From the NCBI RefSeq assembly GCF_019392335.1, contig NZ_JAHXRQ010000030.1, positions 1 through 46,499 of the forward strand: a stretch of 46,499 nt of DNA. The letters run 5' to 3'. The stretch is from Mameliella sp. CS4. GTDB taxonomy: Bacteria; Pseudomonadota; Alphaproteobacteria; Rhodobacterales; Rhodobacteraceae. The notes below the pieces were generated by a model that worked only from the letters and a program-made list of their open reading frames with translations, searched no databases and had not been told where the DNA came from. Below, in pieces: positions 17,396 to 26,703 of this stretch. Every line of letters begins with the position of its first letter. Position 1 is the first letter of the stretch. Made by a program: the position numbers and the translations under genes.

Positions 17396-18205
17396 ATGAC
17401 CGCCAGCATCGCCTACAAGGGCAAGACGATCTACGAACTGCCCGAGTCGCGCAGCCCCGACATCTCTTCCGTCTTCTTCATGTCGGTGCATAAATCCGGC
17501 TCGACGCTGATGAACAACCTCATCCGCGCCGCCTGCGGAATGCTGGATTATGAATTCGTCGACATCCAGTCGCATTTCTTCAACACCGGCATCTCGGACG
17601 CGGATATCCCCGCCGAGACCAGCGAGATCTTCAAGCCCAAAGGCTATGTCTACTCGGGCTTCCGCTATTTCCCCAACCAGTACGAGATCCCCTGCCTGAA
17701 CGACTGCCCGCTGATCGTGCTGGTCCGCGACCCGCGCGATGCCGTCGTGTCGCAGTATTTCTCGCTCTCGCAGAGCCACCCGATGCCGGGCAAGGATGCC
17801 GACGACAAGCTGTTCAAGCACATGGAGGAGCAGCGCAAGGCCACCCTGGGCAGCGACATCAACGAGTTCGCCCTGCGCGAGGTCGGCAGTTTCGTGAAAA
17901 AGCTGGAAACCTATTCCGAGGTGCTCAAGGCCCATCCGAAGGCCCGGCTCTTCCAGTACGAGGAAATCATCTACATGAAGAAGAAGTGGATCATGTCGAT
18001 GCTCAACTTCCTCGAGTGGAAGATGAAGCCGGGTCAGCCGATGAACCTGGCCAACCGCTTCAACGTGGTGCCCAAGGCCGAGGATGCCTCCAAGCACATC
18101 CGCCAGGTGCACCCGCAGAACTACATGACCAAGCTCAGCCCCGAGACGATCGCCGAGATCAACAAGACCTATTCCTCGACCCTGCTGCGCTACAACTACA
18201 TTTGA
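17396..18205 (+). CDS. Sulfotransferase
   Basis: A 269-aa protein; ATG 17396 is preferred to the upstream start at 17249 because GAGG lies at a usable distance and the 49 extra residues are low-complexity. The PAPS 5'-phosphosulfate loop is MSVHKSGSTLMNNLI, with the conserved Lys, and the 3'-phosphate motif is LIVLVRDPRDAVVSQYFSL. It transfers sulfate from PAPS to a hydroxyl, here most likely on a glycan given the neighbouring transferases. Codon use and GC are like its neighbours. It follows the GT4-GT2 gene by 155 bp and precedes the FkbM methyltransferase by 54 bp. Confidence 0.88.
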   Translation: MTASIAYKGKTIYELPESRSPDISSVFFMSVHKSGSTLMNNLIRAACGMLDYEFVDIQSHFFNTGISDADIPAETSEIFKPKGYVYSGFRYFPNQYEIPCLNDCPLIVLVRDPRDAVVSQYFSLSQSHPMPGKDADDKLFKHMEEQRKATLGSDINEFALREVGSFVKKLETYSEVLKAHPKARLFQYEEIIYMKKKWIMSMLNFLEWKMKPGQPMNLANRFNVVPKAEDASKHIRQVHPQNYMTKLSPETIAEINKTYSSTLLRYNYI

Positions 18206-18259
18206 CCTTGACCGGCGTCCCCCCGGTCACCGGGGGCCGGCGCCACCGGAGCCTTGCCC

Positions 18260-19067
18260 ATGCTGAACGACCCTGACCGGATCGAGGACCTGATCCTCTA
18301 CCAGCGCACGCATCACGATTTCTGCGAGCGCCTGCTGGCGCATTACTACACCGAGGTCCTGCAGCCGGGCGACACATTCATCGACGTGGGCGCGCGGGTC
18401 GGTCACCACCTCTTCCCGATGGCCCGGCAGGTCGGGCCGGAGGGCCGCGGCATCGGCATCGAGGCCAGCCCCGGCGTCGCCGCCGCCCTGGTGGAGCGGA
18501 TCGAAAAGGACCCGGCCTTCCGCGACACGCTCAAGATCGTCGAAGGCGCCGCCGCCGACCGCGAAGGCCATGCCACCTTCTACGTGCGTGAGAATTTCTC
18601 GGGCTGGTCCTCGCTCTACGAGGGCCACGTCCACCCCGGCGAGGGGGGGGGAGGAAAAACCCGTCGACGTGGCCTTCGTGCAGCTCGACCAGATCGCCCG
18701 CGACGAGGGGCTGACCTCCTGCGCCTTCATCAAGCTGGACATCGAACACGCCGAGTTCCCGGCACTGCGCGGCGGAGGCCAGCTGCTGAAGGACCTGCGC
18801 CCGGTGATCTGCTTCGAGAACACGCCGCGCCATGCGGCCCGGCTGAACGGCTATACGATGGCCGAGTTCTCGGGGTTCTTCGAGGATCTCGACTATGACC
18901 TCTACGACATCTTCCTCAACAAGATGACGCGGCGGCGGCTGGCCTATGACAAGTTCCTGCCCAGCTATTACCTGGCCTGCCCGGCCGAACGCGGTGCGCT
19001 GAGCGAGGCTTTCATCGCCAGCGCCGAGGCGATGGCGCAGGCGTTCATGGACACCGCCGAGGGCTGA
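18260..19067 (+). pseudogene. FkbM-family methyltransferase, split by a frameshift in a G9 run
   Basis: Two overlapping frames together give one FkbM-type SAM methyltransferase of about 268 aa. The first frame starts at ATG 18260 behind CGGAG and carries SAM motif I (FIDVGARVGHHLFPMA) and GIGIEASPG. It reaches HPGEGG and then, at nine Gs (18643-18651), shifts into nonsense ending at 18898. The second frame continues the homology: EEKPVDVAFVQLDQIARDEG, FIKLDIEHAEFPALRGG, DLRPVICFENTPRHAARLNG, to stop 19067. Eight Gs would restore the single reading frame. FkbM enzymes O-methylate sugars or antibiotics, which fits a glycan locus. The cause may be sequence error, real inactivation or G-tract phase variation. 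Confidence 0.8.
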
Positions 19068-19075
19068 TCCCCGGG

Positions 19076-19093
19076 TGTTTCGCGCGCGAAACA
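19076..19093. terminator. Palindrome between convergent genes
   Basis: TGTTTCGCGCGCGAAACA is a perfect 18-nt palindrome between the convergent FkbM gene (stop 19067) and sulfotransferase gene (stop 19113). Its centre, GTTTCGCGCGCGAAAC, recurs at 33027-33042. It may act as a bidirectional stop or be a dispersed motif. Confidence 0.5.
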
Positions 19094-19112
19094 TCCCCGG
19101 CCAGACCCGCCC

Positions 19113-20075
19113 CTACCAGTCTTCATCTTCGGCATATCCCAGCGCGATCAGCGCCGGGGTATAGCCGCGCGCCTTCAGCGCCTCCTTTGCCGCCGCGTCC
19201 AGCGTCTCGCGCCAGTTCGAGCCGCCCCGCGCCGCCATCCAGGCCTGATACAGGCTGCCCGGCGGCGCGGCCCCGTCCAGCCCCCAGCGCGGCTTGCTCC
19301 GCATCTTCTCCAGCGTCTGGCCACGGGCGGCGAAGGCCGCGCGCAGCCGGGTTTCGGTCACGTCCAGCCCGAAGAAGTCCGCCGCCCGCGCCAGCGCCCG
19401 CCAGTCGCTGTCCAGCGCGTCGTACTGCTGGATCGCCACGTTCTCATGCGCCTGCAGCGCCAGCGCCGCGCGGGCAAAGTCCAGCCAGCTGCCAAAGACG
19501 TAGCGCTCATGCAGGAAAGCGATGAAATCCACCATCTGGTGGCGCTCGGTGAACGCGTGCTCCCCCGCCTTCAGCGTCATGTAGGCCAGCGAGGGCAGCA
19601 GATCGCGCGGGTCGCGGAAGACAAAGAGATAGCGGTTTTCCGGGCGCCAGGCCGGCACCTGGTGGGTCTTGCTGAGGCGCAGCGCCGGGAACCCGGGGCG
19701 TTCCAGCGCCGGCATCGTGCAGAGCTTGCTGTCGCGCATGTCCGAGGTGGTCAGCACCGGGGTCAGCGCCTTCAGCATGCCCAGCGTCATGGTATTGCCC
19801 GAGCGCGGGTAAGAGGCGATGTAGCGCTGCGGCTGGGCCGGGACCTGGTCGCGGGCGGCGCCGTGGCGGGTCTCCAGCACGCGCATGACCTCGAGGATCA
19901 GCCGCTGTTCGCCGGGGGTGATCCGGCCCGTGCCACGCAACAGCCGGTAACCCTGCAAAAGCTCCAGCACCCAGGCGTCGAAATCCTCGCCCGGGGCCGC
20001 GCCCGCGTCCGCCACACGGTCGCGCAGCGCCTCCAGCAGGGCCAGGTTCAGGGTCTCGGCGGGATCGTCCTCCAT
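19113..20075 (-). CDS. Sulfotransferase domain protein
   Basis: A 320-aa protein; ATG 20075 is preferred to GTG 20108. After a helical N-terminal ~85 residues, the PAPS loop reads YIASYPRSGNTMTLGMLKAL and the 3'-phosphate motif YLFVFRDPRDLLPSLAYMTL. The body ends in a helix-rich segment with RGGSNWRETLDAAAKEALKA, typical of the Sulfotransfer_1-like group. It probably sulfates a glycan, as with the other sulfotransferases here. It is convergent with the FkbM gene and ends the glycan part of the window; its stop is followed on the other side by the RTX array, in which the nearest gene (stop 20114) lies 38 bp upstream of its start. Confidence 0.85.
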   Translation of the reverse strand: MEDDPAETLNLALLEALRDRVADAGAAPGEDFDAWVLELLQGYRLLRGTGRITPGEQRLILEVMRVLETRHGAARDQVPAQPQRYIASYPRSGNTMTLGMLKALTPVLTTSDMRDSKLCTMPALERPGFPALRLSKTHQVPAWRPENRYLFVFRDPRDLLPSLAYMTLKAGEHAFTERHQMVDFIAFLHERYVFGSWLDFARAALALQAHENVAIQQYDALDSDWRALARAADFFGLDVTETRLRAAFAARGQTLEKMRSKPRWGLDGAAPPGSLYQAWMAARGGSNWRETLDAAAKEALKARGYTPALIALGYAEDEDW

Positions 20076-20113
20076 GCCCGCTTTCTGGCAGCGGGCGGGA
20101 CGCCGCACAAGCG

Positions 20114-21553
20114 TCAGAGCGCGAAATCCTCGGCTGTCAGCCCGGTGACATTGGCCACCCGGATTTCCGCGTCCACGCTGCCGTCGCCATCCACGTCGAC
20201 CTGCACGATGGTCGATCCGGTGGGCGTTTCGAACAGCCGCAACTCCGGGTTACCGGAGGGGGCAAAACCGGCGGTGCCGCGGAACTCGAAGACGCCGGGG
20301 CTCATGCCGACCACGTTGATCACGTCCAGGCCCTGTTCGAAATCCAGGATCTGGTCGCGCTGCGCGCCGATCCCGGCATGGGTGATCGAGCGGAAGACGA
20401 AGACATCCGCGCCGGTGCCGCCGGTGTAGAAATCCAGATCCTCGCCGCCGGACAGTTCGTCTTCGCCGCCGCGTCCGCGCAGCACGTCGGTGCCCGCGCC
20501 ACCCTCGAGCACGTCATTGCCCGCCCCGCCGTCCATCGTGTCATTGCCCGCGCCGCCGTCGATCTGGTCCACCCCGTCCTGGCCCAGAATCAGGTCGTTG
20601 CCATAGCCGCCCGCCATGGTGTCATCGCCGCCGTTGCCGATCAGCGTGTCGTTGTTGTTGCCGCCATCCATCACGTCGTTGCCGTTCCCGCCCAGCAGCA
20701 TGTCGAACCCGGCGTCGCCCAGCAGCGTGTCGTCGCCGTCGCGGCCCACCAGCAGATCCTGGTCATTGCCGCCCCGCAACTCGTCCGCATCGCTGCCGCC
20801 GGAAAGCGTATCGTTGCCGTCGCCGCCCTCCACATGGCCCGAGACCCAGCCGCCGCCGGAGGATTCAAAACGGTCCGCGCCGCCTTTCAGGTCAAGCCAT
20901 CCAAAGATCGTCCCGGCATTCTGCGCCGTGTCGTCGCCGTCGGACGTGGCGATATGCGTATTGCCATAGACATCGCCGATGATCCCGCTGTTGTTGAACC
21001 GCGTCCAGTACATCGAGCCCATTTCAATCCGCGACACATCGAGGATCCCGGTGTTCACAAGCTGGGCGGAAAAGCTGTTGTCCATGTCGAGAACAGCCCC
21101 GGACAGACGCCCGGCATTGTTGAGCAGCACGATGTTCAGGTTCTCGCTGCCGGAAAAAATCGACCCCTGGGCGATCGCCGTACCGGTATTGACGAATTCG
21201 ACATTCACCGGACCGGTGACAGAGGAAATGTCGATCAGGTCCTGCGCCGACGATATCCGTCCCGCGTTTTCGATGTAGTGATAGCCAAGACCGCCCCGGA
21301 ACTCGATGGCGTCCAGGAGGGTCGCGGTGAGGCCGCCGTTGTTGACGATCCGCGAGGTACTGGCGTCCACCCGGATCGGGGAGGTGCCGTAGATATCGCC
21401 GTCATTGATCAGCCGGGTGGTCAGGGTGCCGCCGGACAGCGTGACAGCCGTCCCGGGAGCATAGATATCCACCGCGCTGCGGACGACGAGCGCGTCGCCA
21501 TTGGTGACGGTGACCATCGCGGAGGTGGAGGTCGATTGGTAGACGGTTGCCAT
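20114..21553 (-). CDS. RTX protein with N-terminal beta-solenoid (array member 1)
   Basis: A 479-aa protein; ATG 21553 follows AAGGAG by 8 nt. Residues 1-215 are solenoid coils with phrases such as RLINDGDIYG, FVNTGTAIAQ, LLNNAGRLSG and LVNTGILDVS. The last coil, NAGTIFGWLDLKGGADRFES, leads into RTX repeats (about 240-385; for example GGDGNDTLSGG, GRDGDDTLLGD and GGAGNDTMDGG), which should bind Ca2+. The C-terminus holds ADVFVFRS, RDQILDFEQGLDVINVVG and terminal EDFAL, a type I secretion-like end. No N-terminal signal peptide is seen. Its first residues (MATVYQSTS) resemble those of array member 6, suggesting a closer relation. The likely role is a secreted or surface Ca2+-dependent protein with unknown ligand. 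Confidence 0.85.
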   Translation of the reverse strand: MATVYQSTSTSAMVTVTNGDALVVRSAVDIYAPGTAVTLSGGTLTTRLINDGDIYGTSPIRVDASTSRIVNNGGLTATLLDAIEFRGGLGYHYIENAGRISSAQDLIDISSVTGPVNVEFVNTGTAIAQGSIFSGSENLNIVLLNNAGRLSGAVLDMDNSFSAQLVNTGILDVSRIEMGSMYWTRFNNSGIIGDVYGNTHIATSDGDDTAQNAGTIFGWLDLKGGADRFESSGGGWVSGHVEGGDGNDTLSGGSDADELRGGNDQDLLVGRDGDDTLLGDAGFDMLLGGNGNDVMDGGNNNDTLIGNGGDDTMAGGYGNDLILGQDGVDQIDGGAGNDTMDGGAGNDVLEGGAGTDVLRGRGGEDELSGGEDLDFYTGGTGADVFVFRSITHAGIGAQRDQILDFEQGLDVINVVGMSPGVFEFRGTAGFAPSGNPELRLFETPTGSTIVQVDVDGDGSVDAEIRVANVTGLTAEDFAL

Positions 21554-21676
21554 GCCACGGCTCCTTCACTGCATGAGGGGGAAAATGAAGCGCTGTGCCC
21601 CGGCAATCGGTAACGTCCCTGCCAGCACAAGCATAGAGGCAGGGGCGCGTCTGCTGCAAATCCTGGCTGCGGGTGC

Positions 21677-24600
21677 CTAGAGCGCGAAATCATCCGCCGT
21701 CAGGCCGGTCACGTCCGCCACCCGGATTTCACCGTCCACCGTGCCGTCGCCATCCACGTCGACCTGCAGGATGGTCGAGCCCGAGGCCATCTCCATCAGC
21801 CGCAGTTCGGGGTTGCCGGAGGGATCGAAACCCGCGGTGCCGCGGAATTCGAACACGCCCGGCACCACCCCGGCAAGCGAGATCATGTCCACGCCCTGCT
21901 CGAAGTCGAGGATCTGGTCGCGGTTGGCATTGGCCCCCATCTCGGCGGCAGAGGCAAAGGCGAAACAGTCGGCATCGGCGCCGCCGGTGAGCATGTCGCG
22001 CCCCAACCCGCCGATCAGCAGGTCGTCGTCGGCGCCGCCGCGCAGCACGTCATTGCCGCCGTCGCCGCGCAGCGCGTCAAAACCATCGCCGCCGACAAGC
22101 GTATCGGCCCCCTGCCGACCAATCAGCGCATCGTCGCCATCCCCGCCCTGGATCAGGTTCCCCAGGTGGTTCCCGCGCAGGACGTCACCCCAGGTCGAGC
22201 CCAGGATGTTCTCGACCGAGGAATAGCTGTCGCCCCTTGCGTCGCCGGTGTTGGAGGCCGGTGCGGCAAGGTCGGCAATCACCCCGGCAGCGGCGGTGAG
22301 GTAGCTGGCCGTATCCGTGCCCGCGCCACCGATCAGCCGGTCCCCGCCTTGGTCGCCCGACAGCAGGTCGTTGCCGCCCCGGCCAATCAGCGTGTCGTCA
22401 CCGATACCACCGAACAGCCCATTGTCGAACATGTCGCCGCGCAGGCTGTCGGCAAAGGCAGAGCCTTCGAGGTTCTCGATGCTGGTATAGCTGTCGCCCT
22501 TGGCCTCGCCGGTGTTCATCGCCGGGAACTGCAGATCTGCGATCAGACCGCCGGCGGAGTCGCGGTAAGAGGCGGTGTCGGACCCCGTGCCGCCGTCCAG
22601 GATGTCCAGCCCCATGCCGCCGTTCAGCGTATCCTGGCCCGCCTCGCCCCGGATCGTGTCGTTGCCGGCATCGCCCCAGACCAGGTCGTCGCCCTCGCCG
22701 GCATGGATCAGGTCGGACCCGTCCGGCCCGGGCGCCGTGCCGTCGCCGTGGATCGTGTCGTCGCCACCGCCCGCCAGGATGGTGTCGTTGCGGCCGCCGC
22801 CTTCAAGATGGTCGCGACTGGTCGTGCCAAGCAGGATGTCATCGTTGATGTAGCCAATGCCCGTGCCCTGGAAGGTGGTAAAGTTGAATTCCGCCCGGAC
22901 GATCCCCACCGTCATGTCGGAAAACACCAGCTCGGTGAAGCCGGTCAGGATGTCCTTCCCGTCCGGGCCGCTGACCTCGATGACAGGATCGATTCCGAAT
23001 TCGGTCGGATGGATGAGATAGGCCCCGCGCGGACCGGAAAAAACCGCCGTGCTCAGATTGTCAAAAACGGAGGACCAGCTCCCGCTGAGGAGGTCATTGC
23101 CCGGGCCGCCGTTGATGACCGTGTCCAGCGTCGCCAGTGAGCTGATCGTATCCTCGCCCATGCCGCCTTCGGCCCGCGCAAAGCCAAAGCCGGTGAGGAA
23201 AATCCGGTCGTCGGCGATCCGCCGGGTCCCGTCGGCAAACAGGATGTCGCCGATCACCCCCGGAGAGCCGCCGCCGCTCTGGATCTGCACGATGCGGTTG
23301 TCAAAGACCAGCCGTTCGACATTGGTCAGCGTGTCGGTGCCCTCTGGCCCCTCGACCTGGACATAGCGGATGCCTGCATCCGCGTAGGTGCTGACCACAT
23401 AGTCCGCCCGTGTCCCGGAATAGATCGCCAGGTCCAGCCCGTCGCCGCCGTCGATGGTGTCGTCCCCCGGCCCGCCGATCAGCGCGTCATCGCCCTCGCC
23501 ACCCTCGATCAGGTCGTTGCCCTCGTTGCCTTCCAGCCGATCGCCGCCGGTGCCGCCCTGGACCGTGTCGTTGCCTTCCTTGCCCTTGATGATGTCCGGA
23601 TCGCCGCCGCCCTGCAGCAGGTCGTCGCCGTCGTTGCCGATGATCAGGTCGTCGCCATCGGTGCCGACCACGGTGCCGGCATTGTCGAACCCCGGAATGC
23701 TGGGCAGGACAAATTGCTCACCATCCGTCAGGTCGGCGTAATTGGCGACGGTTTCGGCGAATGCGACGCGGTCGATGCCGAACCATTGCAGCGTCTGTTC
23801 CAGCACCCAGGCGCTGCACTCGGCGAACCAGATTTCGTTTGCCGACCGCGCTTCGGGGTGGGTCGAGTCCACCGGGTTCCCGGCATTGTCATAATACTCA
23901 CCGACATAAAGCGTGATGACCCTGTCGATGGAGGGGATGTAGTAACTGGAGGACGTGCCCTCGACCTTGTAGGGGCCTTCGAAGTCTCCGGCGCTGTTGT
24001 CGACACTGTCGGGTGAAAAGGCGAAGGGGCTGTTGTAATAGCCCAGGTCGCCCCGGCCTATGTTGTCTTCAAAGCTTGCGGAATAGAACGGAAGGAACTC
24101 GGCATCGTCGAGGAAGACGACGAAAACGGACGAACTGGGCGGATAATCACTGATATACTGTTCATAGAGCGCCTGGCACGCCGCATCGTAGTCGGGGTCG
24201 CCCGGTGTCTGCCGCCATTCTTCGAAGCCGTATTCAACGCTCAGGCGGTCCGTGACATAGGTGACCACGGTCTGGAAGAATGTCATGACATCTTCGATCT
24301 GTTGCGCGATCTTGTCAGAGGCGATCTCGCCGCCCTCCAGTTCGCGCGCAACCTCCATCCGGGCATAAAGCGTGTAGGCCACGGCGCCGATCGCCACCTT
24401 GATCGTCTCCAGGTCCTGCCCGGGCCGGAGCAACTGTTCGGCCTGCCCCAGCGCGTCGCGCAGCGCGCGCGAGGCGTCGGCGATGATTTCGCCCCGGTCG
24501 ACATCCTGGTCGATGGCGTAAGACGCCAACAGGTCGAGCGCGCTTTTGGCGCGTGACTGCGCGCTTGCCAGCAGCTGTTGCTGCACGCCCGAAATCTGCG

Positions 24601-24865
24601 AAACGATGAGATCGGTCAGGGCGGCTTCGAGGTCGGCGATGTCGTCGCGCAATCCGTCGATCTCGGCCTTCAGCTCCTCCTTCAAGGCGGCGATGGCGGC
24701 CAGGCTGGGGTCCTCGACGTCGTTGAAGGTGCCGTCGCCGTTCACATGCGAATAGATCTCGCCCGCGATGGTGTAGACGGTCCCGGCGATGGTCAGCACG
24801 TTGCCGACGGCGCCAAGCCCATCGCTCGTAAAAAATCCGCCAACCTTTTGCAGGAATGATGGCAT
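21677..24865 (-). CDS. Large RTX protein with helical N-terminal domain (array member 2)
   Basis: A 1062-aa protein; ATG 24865 sits behind GAGGGG. Residues 1-45 are hydrophobic (GLGAVGNVLTIAGTVYTIAG). Residues ~50-200 are strongly helical with coiled-coil character (LAAIAALKEELKAEIDGLRD, LEAALTDLIVSQISGVQQQL), unlike any other array member. Residues ~200-390 form a mixed globular part (FVVFLDDAEFLPFYSASFED, EIWFAECSAWVLEQTLQWFG). From ~398 to the end there are several RTX blocks (GTDGDDLIIGNDGDDLLQGG and others) separated by non-repeat modules, two of them related (LIADLQFPAMNTGEAKGDSY and VIADLAAPASNTGDARGDSY). The C-terminus is the array's shared cassette, ending DDFAL. The N-terminal helices could form a pore or bind a partner; this is speculation. 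Confidence 0.82.
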   Translation of the reverse strand: MPSFLQKVGGFFTSDGLGAVGNVLTIAGTVYTIAGEIYSHVNGDGTFNDVEDPSLAAIAALKEELKAEIDGLRDDIADLEAALTDLIVSQISGVQQQLLASAQSRAKSALDLLASYAIDQDVDRGEIIADASRALRDALGQAEQLLRPGQDLETIKVAIGAVAYTLYARMEVARELEGGEIASDKIAQQIEDVMTFFQTVVTYVTDRLSVEYGFEEWRQTPGDPDYDAACQALYEQYISDYPPSSSVFVVFLDDAEFLPFYSASFEDNIGRGDLGYYNSPFAFSPDSVDNSAGDFEGPYKVEGTSSSYYIPSIDRVITLYVGEYYDNAGNPVDSTHPEARSANEIWFAECSAWVLEQTLQWFGIDRVAFAETVANYADLTDGEQFVLPSIPGFDNAGTVVGTDGDDLIIGNDGDDLLQGGGDPDIIKGKEGNDTVQGGTGGDRLEGNEGNDLIEGGEGDDALIGGPGDDTIDGGDGLDLAIYSGTRADYVVSTYADAGIRYVQVEGPEGTDTLTNVERLVFDNRIVQIQSGGGSPGVIGDILFADGTRRIADDRIFLTGFGFARAEGGMGEDTISSLATLDTVINGGPGNDLLSGSWSSVFDNLSTAVFSGPRGAYLIHPTEFGIDPVIEVSGPDGKDILTGFTELVFSDMTVGIVRAEFNFTTFQGTGIGYINDDILLGTTSRDHLEGGGRNDTILAGGGDDTIHGDGTAPGPDGSDLIHAGEGDDLVWGDAGNDTIRGEAGQDTLNGGMGLDILDGGTGSDTASYRDSAGGLIADLQFPAMNTGEAKGDSYTSIENLEGSAFADSLRGDMFDNGLFGGIGDDTLIGRGGNDLLSGDQGGDRLIGGAGTDTASYLTAAAGVIADLAAPASNTGDARGDSYSSVENILGSTWGDVLRGNHLGNLIQGGDGDDALIGRQGADTLVGGDGFDALRGDGGNDVLRGGADDDLLIGGLGRDMLTGGADADCFAFASAAEMGANANRDQILDFEQGVDMISLAGVVPGVFEFRGTAGFDPSGNPELRLMEMASGSTILQVDVDGDGTVDGEIRVADVTGLTADDFAL

Positions 24866-25035
24866 GGTCCATAGCCCCTCGTCTGGTGGCCACAGACCGG
24901 GACGTTCTGTCCTCTTGGGCCAGTATTGCCAAATTGGATCCGTCGCGGGAAAACCGGAAACTTGAATAAGCGCGGCGAATTTAATTCGTTTACGCTAGGT
25001 TAATAATTTCCAACCGTCGAGTATCTTTCTGTATG

Positions 25036-25055
25036 GGCCGGTCCGGGGACCGGCC
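25036..25055 (-). terminator. Hairpin downstream of array member 3
   Basis: GGCCGGTCC (25036-25044) pairs with GGACCGGCC (25047-25055), a 9-bp stem located 28 nt beyond the stop at 25083. The sequence beyond it (about 24960-25030) is AT-rich and probably carries the promoter of array member 2. No T-run is visible on the minus strand. Confidence 0.45.
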
Positions 25056-25082
25056 ATGCCCGTCATGCGCACAGGCAGGGGC

Positions 25083-26519
25083 TCAAAGGACAAAGTCCTC
25101 CGCCGTCAGGCCGGTCACGTTCGCCACCCGGATTTCCGCATCCGCCGCGCCGTCGCCATCCACATCCAGCTGCACGATGGTCGACCCCGTGGCCGTCTCC
25201 AGCAGCCGCAACTCGGGGTTGCCCGAGGGGGCAAAGGCGCTGGTGCCGCGGAACTCGAAGACACCCGGGGACAGGCCCGCCACGACGATGCTGTCCAGCC
25301 CCTGTTCGAAATCCAGGATCTGGTCGCGGTCAGCGCCCACCACGGTTTCCGCCGTGCTGCGGAACACGAACTGATCCGCATCCTGCCCGCCGGTCAGGAA
25401 ATCGCGGCCCAGTCCGCCGGCAAGATCGTCCTCGCCGGCGCGGCCGCGCAGGATGTCGTTGCCGCTGTCGCCTTCGAGCACGTCGTCGCCGTTGCCACCG
25501 TCGAGCGTGTCCTCAAGCGTGCCGCCGTCGAGGAAATCCGACCCGTCCTGGCCCACCAGGATGTCGTTGCCGGCGCCCCCCTCCAGCGTGTCGTCGCCCG
25601 CGTTGCCGTTCATCGTGTCGTTGTTGTTGCCGCCGGTCATGCTGTCGTTGCCGGCGCCACCCAGCATCATGTCATTGCCCGCGTCCCCCGCCAGCACGTC
25701 GTCGCCGCCGCGCCCGATCAGCAGGTCGGCGTCGTCGCCGCCCTCCATCACGTCGGCGTTCTCACCGCCCTGCAGCGTGTCGTCACCGGCGCCGCCCAGG
25801 ACCGTGCCAGAGACCGTGCCGCCGTTGCTGTTGAAGAAATCGGCCCCGTCCCGCAGCTCGACCAGGCCGAGGATGGTGCCGCTGTTGATCACCGTCTCGT
25901 CGCCGAAATCGCCGCGCACCGCCGTGGTATTGCCGGTGATCGTGCCCGCGTTGACAAGGGTATTGGTCTCGGCAAGCACGGTATTGAACTCGACCCCGTG
26001 GCGCGCGCCCACGATCTGGCCGCTGTTGCTGACGTAGTTGCCGGTTCCGGCGACATTCACGCCGTCGTAGGCGGCCGAGCTGATCGAACCGTGGTTGATC
26101 AGGACCCCGTTGTTCCCCTCAAGCGACAGGCCGTCGCTTTGACCCGAGACGGTGCCGGTGTTCACCACCTCGCTGCTGTCGCCGATCATCTGGATGCCGC
26201 GGTCCCCGGCACCGGTCACGGTGCCGGAATTGAAGACCTCGTGGCCGTTCCCGGTCAACTCGATGCCGTCGCTGTCCCCGTAGACCGTTCCGGTCGCGCT
26301 CACTGTGACGGTATTGGCGCCCGACCCCACGCCGGAATCGATCGCATCGGTCTGGGAATAGACCAGGCCTTCGACCAGCAGGGTGCTGCTGGTGAAATCC
26401 AGGAAATCGAAGGCATCTCCCGCGTTGCCGAGGCTGAACCCGTCGCGGAGGATCCAGAGATCGCCGAAGGTGTCGACGTCGATGCCAGTGGTGGTGCTCG
26501 TGATTGTCCGTATGGCCAT
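25083..26519 (-). CDS. RTX protein with N-terminal beta-solenoid (array member 3)
   Basis: A 478-aa protein starting at ATG 26519, with only a weak GGGAAAA site. Residues ~60-235 are regular coils of about 22-26 residues, each with a turn of the type VFNSGTVTG, VVNTGTVSG, LINHGSISS, VSNSGQIVG, LVNAGTITG or VINSGTILG, as in right-handed beta-helices of adhesins. RTX repeats fill about 240-385 (GGDDADLLIGRGGDDVLAGD and onward). The C-terminal cassette ends in EDFVL. There is no signal peptide, which fits export by a type I system. The 184 bp upstream hold no other gene. Confidence 0.85.
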   Translation of the reverse strand: MAIRTITSTTTGIDVDTFGDLWILRDGFSLGNAGDAFDFLDFTSSTLLVEGLVYSQTDAIDSGVGSGANTVTVSATGTVYGDSDGIELTGNGHEVFNSGTVTGAGDRGIQMIGDSSEVVNTGTVSGQSDGLSLEGNNGVLINHGSISSAAYDGVNVAGTGNYVSNSGQIVGARHGVEFNTVLAETNTLVNAGTITGNTTAVRGDFGDETVINSGTILGLVELRDGADFFNSNGGTVSGTVLGGAGDDTLQGGENADVMEGGDDADLLIGRGGDDVLAGDAGNDMMLGGAGNDSMTGGNNNDTMNGNAGDDTLEGGAGNDILVGQDGSDFLDGGTLEDTLDGGNGDDVLEGDSGNDILRGRAGEDDLAGGLGRDFLTGGQDADQFVFRSTAETVVGADRDQILDFEQGLDSIVVAGLSPGVFEFRGTSAFAPSGNPELRLLETATGSTIVQLDVDGDGAADAEIRVANVTGLTAEDFVL

Positions 26520-26703
26520 GATCTATTTTCCCGTCAGATCTTGCTTGAACGGGCCTGGCCGGCGGTGTCGAACCGGGACGCTTTGCGTCCCTGCGCCGCC
26601 GGAGAATTGGCGCAACCACATGGCCCGGGCCCCCTGCGGAGCCTTGCGAAGCCACCCGGGAAGGTCAATGCCCTCGGGACAGGCGGGCAGACCCCCGCCG
26701 ATC

